A stretch of DNA of 64,000 bases from UBA1081 sp045535305 (GTDB lineage Bacteria > Bacillota > Clostridia > Oscillospirales > Acutalibacteraceae): contig JAZSLJ010000034.1 of the NCBI GenBank assembly GCA_045535305.1, forward strand, positions 1 to 64,000. Reading direction: 5' to 3'. A program made the translations under genes and the position numbers. Positions 8,188-15,382 of this stretch are shown here, piece after piece. Each line of letters starts with the position of its first letter. Within the stretch, counting starts at the first letter, position 1. Below the pieces are notes generated by a model. It was not told the DNA's origin, made no database searches, and saw only the letters and a list, made by a program, of their open reading frames with translations.

Positions 8188-9250
8188 AAACTCCAAATAA
8201 TTCTTTCAGATTTTCTTCATTGATTCCGGAGCCGATAACGCAAAGTCTGCCGATAATTGAAGCAGAGCCTGTACGCACATCTGCCTCGCCTGGAACATAG
8301 TCAAAGTGAATCCATTTGCCGTCTGCACCCTGAACAATACCTTTCGCACGCAGAACCATACCGTATTTATGCATATCTTCAAGTGAATCAAGACAATTTG
8401 TTATTTCCTCTGCGGTGAATTTCTTTGTGGTTTCAACGCCCCAGCTTGTAAATACCTCATCTGCGTGATGATGGTGATGATGCTCGTGATCGTGGCATCC
8501 GCAATCGCAATCTTCATCGTGGTCGTGATGATGATGCTCGTGCTCATGATGATGCTCGTGGTCGTGGCATCCGCAATCGCAATCTTCATCGTGGTCGTGA
8601 TGATGGTGGTGATGATGATGTTCTTCAAGAAGCTCGTCAAGCTGTGCGGAAAGAGTATCCTTTCGCTCAATAGCCTCTGCAATCTGTTTACCGTCAAGCT
8701 CATCCCAGGGAGTTGTGATGATAACAGCGTTGCCGTTATGTTTACGCAAAAGTTCAACTGCTGTTTTCAGCTTTTCATCGGAAACATCACCGGAACGGCT
8801 GAGAACGATTGTGCCTGCGTGCTCAATCTGGTCGTTAAAGAACTCGCCGAAATTTTTCATATACATTTTGCATTTGCCTGCATCAACAACTGCAGTAAAG
8901 CCGTCAAGCTCGATTTCATGTGATTCGATTTTAAGTACCGCTTTGATAACGTCGCTCAGCTTACCTACGCCCGAAGGCTCGATAAGTATTCTGTCGGGAG
9001 CGTAATCTGCAAGCACCTTTTCAAGAGCCTTGCCGAAATCGCCCACACGGGAACAGCATATACAGCCTGAATTCATTTCGGTGATTTCAACGCCCGCATC
9101 CTGTAAAAATCCGCCGTCAATACCGATTTCACCGAATTCATTTTCAATAAGCACAAGTTTTTCGCCCGCATAGGCCTCTTTAATGAGTTTTTTAATAAGA
9201 GTGGTCTTACCTGCGCCTAAAAATCCTGAAAAAATATCAATTTTTGTCAT
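8186..9250 (-). CDS. CobW/ZNG-type GTPase metallochaperone, His-rich
   Basis: The 354-aa protein has the G3E GTPase P-loop GFLGAGKT (residues 9-16), the switch-region Glu in IENEFGEIGIDG, and the GCICC metal motif (C63, C65, C66). These proteins use GTP to deliver Zn, Co or Ni to client enzymes. Residues 211-262 are a metal-binding insert with two near-identical copies of HDHDEDCDCGCHDHEHH, duplicated at DNA level. The CobW C-terminal domain follows (TSWGVETTKKFTAEEI). A promoter lies 35 bases upstream and GAAAGGCGA precedes the ATG. I see no Zur-type palindrome in the upstream gap. The metal cannot be decided from sequence; zinc is the best guess. Confidence 0.9.
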   Translation of the reverse strand: MTKIDIFSGFLGAGKTTLIKKLIKEAYAGEKLVLIENEFGEIGIDGGFLQDAGVEITEMNSGCICCSRVGDFGKALEKVLADYAPDRILIEPSGVGKLSDVIKAVLKIESHEIELDGFTAVVDAGKCKMYMKNFGEFFNDQIEHAGTIVLSRSGDVSDEKLKTAVELLRKHNGNAVIITTPWDELDGKQIAEAIERKDTLSAQLDELLEEHHHHHHHHDHDEDCDCGCHDHEHHHEHEHHHHDHDEDCDCGCHDHEHHHHHHADEVFTSWGVETTKKFTAEEITNCLDSLEDMHKYGMVLRAKGIVQGADGKWIHFDYVPGEADVRTGSASIIGRLCVIGSGINEENLKELFGV

Positions 9251-9284
9251 TTAATTTCGCCTTTCGTTTAAATTGATTTTACAT

Positions 9285-9313
9285 ATTATCTAATATTATA
9301 TCACGTTTGTCAA
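9285..9313 (-). promoter_or_regulatory. promoter of CobW GTPase gene
   Basis: TTGACA (9313-9308) and GATAAT (9290-9285) on the minus strand are 17 bp apart, giving a leader of about 28 nt. The remaining gap between this and the promoter at 9474 is A/T-rich with no gene-like feature. Confidence 0.7.
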
Positions 9314-9473
9314 TAGGTTATCAAAAATGCGATATTGCGTTATTTTTTTATTGAAAGCTATGTAAAAAAATTATACATATTCTACCATACACAGCCGAAT
9401 AAAGCAAGGTCAGTAAAGTAAACATACACAAAAAAACGGGGTAAAATTTTTCGTACAGGTTGTCATTTTGGTA

Positions 9474-9502
9474 TTGACATCCACTTTTGGTTGCAGTATA
9501 AT
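9474..9502 (+). promoter_or_regulatory. consensus sigma-A promoter of secreted protein gene
   Basis: TTGACA (9474-9479), 17 bp, TATAAT (9497-9502): a perfect match to the consensus. It suggests high expression of the gene at 9548. Confidence 0.88.
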
Positions 9503-9547
9503 AAATATGCATATTTATAGTTCCAAAATTTAAGGAGGAAAATTACT

Positions 9548-10816
9548 ATGAAAAAGACAATAGCTATATTGTTGGCTTGTATTATGCTCGTTGCTTGTAT
9601 GCCTGTTGTAACTTTTGCAGCAGATACAATATGGTCAGAGGCCGGTACAGTTACAGCTGATTACACAGTAGCAAACGGAAACAAACTTATCATTTCAAGC
9701 ACTCAGACACTCAATGCAAAACTTACAGTTGCTGAAGGCGGTACACTTGAAATTATTGAAGGCGGTTACCTCACAGTTGCAGGAAGCAAGGGTCAGATTG
9801 TTAACAACGGCAACATCCTTGTTAAGAAAGACGGTGCTATCCTTTCCAACGGCTCTGGTGAAGGCGATACAGGTGCATCTTTCATTAACGGTGCAACCGG
9901 CGTCGTTAACCTTAACAGCGGCAGCTTTTTCCGCATTGAAAGAGGTACATACGCTTACAACAAAGGTACTATCAACAACATCGACAGAATGGCAATTGAC
10001 GGTACTCTTAACCACTTTGTTCAGTATCCTCAGAACTTCAGCGGTGTCTACACAAGAACAGAAATGTGGGACAGAACTGAAAAAGCTGTTGATTTCACAG
10101 TTCAGCATGTAAACGATGCAGACCTTGATGATGAATTGGGTTATCTCACAGAATCCAATTACAGCCCCGTTCCCGCAAGCGGCGCATGGTGCCAGCACGG
10201 CGTTAAGGAATACATCCTTATCACTCCCGAAGACGGCGACGGTGATTGGGTTGACACAGGCAGAATGAAGCTTGTTGTTAACGGTACTGTATTTGATACA
10301 TCCGAAAGAATCGACAATGACCGCGGTGTGTTCACAATCATCCCCGTAGGTTCAATGAACATCAGCATTCTTTCATACAATTACAAAGATATCGTTAAGC
10401 TCTTCGAAATCACCCTTCCTCAGACAGACGGTTACTATGTAAAGAGCAAGGATGGCGACGTTGGCAAGGTTACTGTTGAATTCGGTAAAACATTCTCCTT
10501 CAGCGTTGTTCTTCACGAAGATTACAGCAAGTCAGATTTCTATGCATACGTTAACGGTGCATCAATCGAACCCGACGAATTCGGCTACTTTGATATCACA
10601 GGTCCTATCGTTGATTACACAGTTACAGAGTACGGCGGTGTACAGGAAGATATCTCCATCACAATCATGGGTGTAAGCTCAAACGAATCATCAGAAAGCA
10701 TGAACAGCCTCGTTAGCTTCATCAAGCAGATTTTTGAAACAATCCAGAGCATTTTCAGCTATTTCACAGATATGTTTGCTGACCTTTTCGGCAACCTTGG
10801 CGGCGCAGCTGAATAA
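9548..10816 (+). CDS. secreted protein with amphipathic C-terminal tail, unknown function
   Basis: The 422-aa product starts with a signal peptide ending near TFAADT (residue 25); an internal LVAC could serve as a lipobox but the later AxA site looks better. Residues 40-130 are Gly/Asn-rich short-strand repeats (GGTLEIIEGGYLTVAG, GQIVNNGNILVKKDGAILSN) that look like a beta-solenoid. The middle is beta-rich without a motif I recognise. The last 35 residues form a strongly amphipathic helix with an aromatic or aliphatic residue every 3-4 positions, ending MFADLFGNLGGAAE, similar to the small peptides at 28381 and 31740. The promoter is consensus, GGAGG precedes the ATG, and a terminator follows. 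Probably abundant at the cell surface; no enzyme activity is proposed. Confidence 0.7.
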   Translation: MKKTIAILLACIMLVACMPVVTFAADTIWSEAGTVTADYTVANGNKLIISSTQTLNAKLTVAEGGTLEIIEGGYLTVAGSKGQIVNNGNILVKKDGAILSNGSGEGDTGASFINGATGVVNLNSGSFFRIERGTYAYNKGTINNIDRMAIDGTLNHFVQYPQNFSGVYTRTEMWDRTEKAVDFTVQHVNDADLDDELGYLTESNYSPVPASGAWCQHGVKEYILITPEDGDGDWVDTGRMKLVVNGTVFDTSERIDNDRGVFTIIPVGSMNISILSYNYKDIVKLFEITLPQTDGYYVKSKDGDVGKVTVEFGKTFSFSVVLHEDYSKSDFYAYVNGASIEPDEFGYFDITGPIVDYTVTEYGGVQEDISITIMGVSSNESSESMNSLVSFIKQIFETIQSIFSYFTDMFADLFGNLGGAAE

Positions 10817-10840
10817 TTAATTGCTTAACTTAATAAGATT

Positions 10841-10870
10841 GACCATTGGATTTTCCAATGGTCTTTTTTT
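10841..10870 (+). terminator. terminator of secreted protein gene
   Basis: GACCATTGGA, TTT loop, TCCAATGGTC (10841-10863), then seven or more T. Confidence 0.92.
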
Positions 10871-10892
10871 ATGCAACAATTAATCACAGAGC

Positions 10893-10927
10893 AAAAAAAC
10901 TCTGATCCCGAATCTGAGATCAGAGTT
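10893..10927 (-). terminator. terminator of lon-ysxC-lysA operon
   Basis: On the minus strand AACTCTGATC (10927-10918) pairs with GATCAGAGTT (10907-10898), followed by a run of T (complement of 10893-10899). Confidence 0.9.
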
Positions 10928-10931
10928 AAAA

Positions 10932-12230
10932 TTATATATCGTTCTTGATTATATCCTCGTATGTTTCTCTTTTTATAACGGTTCTTATCTGTCCGTCTTT
11001 TACCATAAGAACAAGGGGTCTGGGGATTCTGTTATAATTAGATGCCATAGAGTAGTTATATGCGCCTGTTGAAAGCACGGCAAGAATATCACCTTTTTTA
11101 AGCGTCTGAACGGGAGCATTCTCCTGAATAAGGTCGCCGCTTTCACAGCATTTGCCCGCAACCGTAACGGTTGTATCTTTACTTTCCTTTGCTCTGTTTG
11201 CACACATTACGGTATAATCTGACTGATAAAGAATGTATCGGGGATTGTCGCACATACCGCCGTCAACCGCAACATAAGTACGCACATCGGGAATCTCCTT
11301 AATATTACCTACTGTGTAAAGTGTTACTGCCTCCGCACCTGCAATACTTCTGCCCGGTTCTATGAGAATAAAGGGAATCTCAATACCGTATTTTTCTGCC
11401 GATGCCCTTACCTGCTCGGAAACAGGCTTCATATATGAATCAAACTGAACAGGCTTGTCCGAATCGACGTATTTTATACCGAAACCGCCGCCAAGGTCAA
11501 GCTCAGATATGGTTATACCTGTTTCTGCTTTGATATCGGCAATAAATTTCATCATTACCTCTGCCGCGCGAACAAAGGGGTCAACGTCAAAAATCTGCGA
11601 ACCGATATGACAATGAAGTCCCACAAGATTGATATTTTTTGTTTTACCGCAAAGCTTTACACACTCCATAGCCTCGCCTGTTTCAAGTGCAAAACCGAAT
11701 TTCGAATCAATCTGCCCCGTCATAATAAAGCTGTGAGTATGAGCATCAATACCGGGTTTGATTCGCATAAAGACATTGGCAGTCTTACCCATTTCATCAG
11801 CAAGTGCGCTCAGTGTTGCAAGCTCGTCGGGGTTATCGATAATAATTCTGCCTACGCCGTATTCAAGAGCCATTTTAAGCTCAGCACAGGTTTTGTTGTT
11901 GCCGTGAAAATATATTTTTTCGGTGGGGAATCCCGCTTTTACGGCAGTATAAAGCTCACCGCCGGAAACAACGTCAAGTCCCATTTTTTCATCATTTATA
12001 ATACGGCACATTTCAATGCACGAAAAAGCCTTACCTGCGTAAAGCACTCTGCCCTTGCCGCCGTAATATTTATCAATTGAGCCAACAAACGCCCTGCAGT
12101 TATTGCGTATACCGTTTTCGCTGTAAACGATTACGGGAGTACCGTATTTTTCAGCAATTTCAACAGTATCAGCGCCGCCGATTGTAAGATGTCCGCGTTC
12201 GTTGACATTCAGACTGTCTGAAACAAACAT
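10932..12230 (-). CDS. lysA: diaminopimelate decarboxylase
   Basis: LysA converts meso-diaminopimelate to lysine with pyridoxal phosphate. The 432-aa protein has the alanine-racemase-like barrel with the PLP lysine at K67 (RVLYAGKAFSC), the glycine-rich phosphate loop LDLGGGFGI, and EPGRS, all expected of the family; the C-terminal CESGD supplies the second active-site part. The start follows GGAGATAA, which overlaps the end of ysxC 12 bases upstream. It is the last gene of an operon with lon and ysxC, an unusual place for a lysine gene; no T-box or lysine riboswitch precedes it. Confidence 0.95.
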   Translation of the reverse strand: MFVSDSLNVNERGHLTIGGADTVEIAEKYGTPVIVYSENGIRNNCRAFVGSIDKYYGGKGRVLYAGKAFSCIEMCRIINDEKMGLDVVSGGELYTAVKAGFPTEKIYFHGNNKTCAELKMALEYGVGRIIIDNPDELATLSALADEMGKTANVFMRIKPGIDAHTHSFIMTGQIDSKFGFALETGEAMECVKLCGKTKNINLVGLHCHIGSQIFDVDPFVRAAEVMMKFIADIKAETGITISELDLGGGFGIKYVDSDKPVQFDSYMKPVSEQVRASAEKYGIEIPFILIEPGRSIAGAEAVTLYTVGNIKEIPDVRTYVAVDGGMCDNPRYILYQSDYTVMCANRAKESKDTTVTVAGKCCESGDLIQENAPVQTLKKGDILAVLSTGAYNYSMASNYNRIPRPLVLMVKDGQIRTVIKRETYEDIIKNDI

Positions 12231-12242
12231 TTTTTTATCTCC

Positions 12243-12824
12243 TTATGCCAAAAATTCATCAACAGTTTTTCTCAACTGCTCACAGCCTTCACCCGTCTGG
12301 GCAGAAAACTCAATTTTCAAGCAATCGCCCATAAAATCAAGCTCTTTTTCAAGCTCTTCCCTGCGGTTTGCACGTTCGGTTTTGTTAAGCTTATCACACT
12401 TTGTAAACACAATAACAAAGGGAAGCTCAGCATCCTTTATAAAATTGAGCATTGTAATATCATCTGCTGAGGGGGGATGACGCATATCAATGAGCTGAAC
12501 AACAAGTTTTAAGTCCCTGCCCATCTGAAAATAGCATTCCATAAGGTCTGCCCAACGTCTTCTTTCCGCATCGGAACGCTTTGCGTAGCCGTAACCGGGC
12601 AAATCTGCAAAACGCACATTTCCTACCTTAAAAAAGTTTACGGTCGTGGTTTTACCGGGCATAGAGCTGACTCTTGCAAGATTTTTTCTTGCAAAAAATT
12701 TATTGATAAGTGATGATTTACCCACATTTGATCTGCCTGAAAAGGCAATTTCGGGCAAATCGGACACAGGCAACTGCTTTGACGTGCCGTATGCCGCCTC
12801 AAACTGTACAAGATTGTAATTCAA
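12243..12824 (-). CDS. ysxC: ribosome assembly GTPase YsxC/EngB
   Basis: This 193-aa GTPase assists assembly of the large ribosomal subunit. It shows G1 GRSNVGKSS, the G2 threonine in PGKTTTVNFF, G3 DLPGYGYA and G4 TKCDK. The start appears to be TTG, nine bases after AAAGGGG, which lies inside the last codons of lon; the only nearby ATG is out of frame. The lon-ysxC pair is common in Firmicutes, which supports the call. Confidence 0.95.
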   Translation of the reverse strand: MNYNLVQFEAAYGTSKQLPVSDLPEIAFSGRSNVGKSSLINKFFARKNLARVSSMPGKTTTVNFFKVGNVRFADLPGYGYAKRSDAERRRWADLMECYFQMGRDLKLVVQLIDMRHPPSADDITMLNFIKDAELPFVIVFTKCDKLNKTERANRREELEKELDFMGDCLKIEFSAQTGEGCEQLRKTVDEFLA

Positions 12825-12828
12825 AACA

Positions 12829-15243
12829 TCAGCCCCTTTCGCCTAAACAATTATAAACACTTACAGGATTGCTTGAATCCTTGTGATGAACTGTGCTGAT
12901 TTTTGCTGTTTTTTCACTCTTTACAAGTGCAACGGCAAGCACGTCATCAATAGTTTTTACGGGAATGAATGTAATTTTATCCTTAACCGCATCATCAATT
13001 TCAGCCAAATCAGCCGCATTATCCCATGGAATAATAACGATTTTCATACCGTGTCTGTACGCCGCCATGGATTTTTCACGCAGACCGCCGATAGGCAGAA
13101 CTCTGCCGCGAAGTGTGATTTCACCCGTCATAGCCACGTTGCCTTTAACCGCAATACCGCTGAGAGCCGAAAACAGAGCCGTTGTCATTGTGATACCCGC
13201 AGACGGGCCGTCTTTGGGCACTGCACCCTCGGGCACGTGAATATGTATATCCTTGGTTTTGTAAAATTCTTTATCAATACCGAACTGCTCTGCTCTGCTT
13301 CTTACAAGGCTTACCGCAGCTTTGGCAGATTCCTTCATAACGTCGCCCAAAGAACCCGTAAGCTCCAATTTGCCTGTACCCTCAAGCACCGAAACCTCGA
13401 TTTTAAGCATCTCTCCGCCAACAGATGTCCAGGCAAGACCGTTTACAAGTCCTACGGAATCACTGATGCTGTGTTCATCCTCGCGGAATTTTACAGGACC
13501 TAAAAATTCGTTAAGATTCTTGTCCGTAATATTAATTTTGTCAGCCTTACCGTCAACAATCATTACAGCAACCTTGCGTATGCATTTTGCAATAAGTCTT
13601 TCGAGCTGTCTTACGCCTGCTTCTTTTGTATAGCCGTCAATCATAAGACGCAATGCTTTATCGGCAAATCTTAACTGAGTTTTTGTTATGTTATGCTCCT
13701 TGAGCTGTTTGGGAACAAGGTGTTTTTTTGCAATATTAAACTTTTCTTCATGAGTATAACTGCTAAGGTCAATAATGTCCATTCTGTCCCTCAAAGGCTC
13801 GGGAATGGCGTATTTATCATTCGCAGTTGTGATAAAAAGCACTTTGCTCAGGTCAAAGGGCATATCAATAAAATGGTCAACATAAGTGCTGTTCTGCTCA
13901 CCGTCAAGAACTTCAAGCAGAGCCGCCGCGGGGTCGCCTTTTATATTGCCGCTGAGCTTGTCGATTTCATCAAGGAGAATAAGAGCGTTTGCACTTTTTG
14001 CATCAATAATTGCATTGATTATTCTGCCCGGAATTGCACCGATATATGTTCTTCTGTGGCCTCTTATTTCCGCCTCATCGTGAACGCCGCCCAGGGAAAT
14101 TCTTGCATAATTCTTATTCATAGCCTTTGCAACAGATTTTGCAACAGATGTTTTACCAACACCGGGAGGGCCTGCAAGACAGATAATCTGCCCTTTTATA
14201 TCGGGTGAAATTGCTCTTGCGGCAATCATTTCTATGATTCGCTCTTTAACGTCTTTCATACCATAATGGTCTTTATCAAGCTGTTTTCTTGCAGAATCAA
14301 GCTTAAGATTATCCTTTGTATATACGCCCCAGGGTAATGCAAGACATTTGTCAAGATATGTTCTTACAACGTTTGCATCGGGTGAGCCTACAGACATTTT
14401 TGCAAAGCGCTTACATTCCGCAAGAAGCTTTTCTTTGCAATCATCGGGCATATTGCTTTTGCGTATGAGCTGTGCATATCTGTCTGATTCTTCGGGAGCA
14501 TCCTCACCCTCACCAAGCTCGTCATAAATAACTTTAAGCTGAGTTCTCAGATAGTATTCGCGCTGACTTTCATCCATCTGCTCCTGCACTCTTGACTGAA
14601 TATCGCTTTCAAGAGAAATAAGGTCAACTTCCTTCGCAAGGATAAGACTGAGCTTCTCCATACGCTTGATGTGTGAAAATTCAGAAAGTATTTTCTGTTT
14701 TTCTTCTACGGGGAAGAATATGTTACCCGAAATTTTGTCGCAGATAGCGCCGCAATCCGTTTCGAGCATTACATCGCTGATTATTGAATGTTCTATTTTG
14801 CCGGAAATATCGCAGTACTGCGCAAAGAGGTTATGAATATTGCGTACAAGTGCCGCCTCATATTCGCGCTCGTTGGCTTTGACTTTAATATCGTCCTGAT
14901 ATTTAACAATACCTCTTAAAAAGGGCTTTGCAGAGGTAATATTGCAAAGCTTTGCCCTTCTTTTGCCCTCAACGGCGACACGGAAGGTTCTGTCCGACTC
15001 GCTGTGTCTGAAAACGTGCTTTACTTTTGCAACAACACCCACCGTATAAAGACCTGTGAATGAAGGTTCTTCGTCTGTTATATCACGCTGTGCAACAAGA
15101 AAAATCTCCTCATTATTTTCGAGAGCATATTTTATTGCGGCAACAGAAGCAGCTCTGCCCACATCAAAATGAAATGCCATATCAGGAAACATTACCAGAC
15201 CTCGCAACGCGAGAACAGGCATAGATAACATTGTTTCCTCCAT
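12829..15243 (-). CDS. lon: ATP-dependent protease La (LonA)
   Basis: Lon unfolds and degrades damaged or regulatory proteins. The 804-aa protein has an N-terminal substrate-binding domain (residues 1-200), a coiled linker, an AAA+ module with Walker A GPPGVGKT (358-365) and Walker B LILLDEIDK (421-429), and a C-terminal Ser-Lys protease with S681 in PKDGPSAG and K724 in GGLREK, matching the spacing of the E. coli dyad. The start ATG follows GGAG at 11 bases; a second Met four codons later is also possible. First gene of lon-ysxC-lysA, with its own promoter. Confidence 0.97.
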   Translation of the reverse strand: MEETMLSMPVLALRGLVMFPDMAFHFDVGRAASVAAIKYALENNEEIFLVAQRDITDEEPSFTGLYTVGVVAKVKHVFRHSESDRTFRVAVEGKRRAKLCNITSAKPFLRGIVKYQDDIKVKANEREYEAALVRNIHNLFAQYCDISGKIEHSIISDVMLETDCGAICDKISGNIFFPVEEKQKILSEFSHIKRMEKLSLILAKEVDLISLESDIQSRVQEQMDESQREYYLRTQLKVIYDELGEGEDAPEESDRYAQLIRKSNMPDDCKEKLLAECKRFAKMSVGSPDANVVRTYLDKCLALPWGVYTKDNLKLDSARKQLDKDHYGMKDVKERIIEMIAARAISPDIKGQIICLAGPPGVGKTSVAKSVAKAMNKNYARISLGGVHDEAEIRGHRRTYIGAIPGRIINAIIDAKSANALILLDEIDKLSGNIKGDPAAALLEVLDGEQNSTYVDHFIDMPFDLSKVLFITTANDKYAIPEPLRDRMDIIDLSSYTHEEKFNIAKKHLVPKQLKEHNITKTQLRFADKALRLMIDGYTKEAGVRQLERLIAKCIRKVAVMIVDGKADKINITDKNLNEFLGPVKFREDEHSISDSVGLVNGLAWTSVGGEMLKIEVSVLEGTGKLELTGSLGDVMKESAKAAVSLVRSRAEQFGIDKEFYKTKDIHIHVPEGAVPKDGPSAGITMTTALFSALSGIAVKGNVAMTGEITLRGRVLPIGGLREKSMAAYRHGMKIVIIPWDNAADLAEIDDAVKDKITFIPVKTIDDVLAVALVKSEKTAKISTVHHKDSSNPVSVYNCLGERG

Positions 15244-15299
15244 ATATTTATCAACTCCAATATATAATAAACTGTATGAATTTATAGTTATAGATTTTC

Positions 15300-15328
15300 A
15301 TTATACAACAAAATTTGCACCGTTGCAA
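15300..15328 (-). promoter_or_regulatory. promoter of the lon operon
   Basis: TTGCAA (15328-15323), 17 bp, TATAAT (15305-15300) on the minus strand. No CIRCE or CtsR-type heat-shock operator is visible around it. Confidence 0.72.
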
Positions 15329-15340
15329 TATTTATATGCA

Positions 15341-15373
15341 AAAAAAATATTCCACCAACCGCGGTGGAATATT
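15341..15373 (-). terminator. terminator of ABC transporter gene
   Basis: AATATTCCACC (15356-15346) and GGTGGAATATT (15373-15363) form an 11-bp stem, followed on the minus strand by T7. Confidence 0.92.
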
Positions 15374-15382
15374 CTATAAGAC

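Noticed and set aside
8465..8923. Plus-strand ORF of 152 codons rich in Met and Val
   Set aside because: It is the antisense of the CobW His-rich repeats; no ribosome binding site, and composition reflects CAT/CAC codons read backwards.
12231..12245. Lysine riboswitch or T-box before lysA
   Set aside because: Only 12 bases separate ysxC and lysA.
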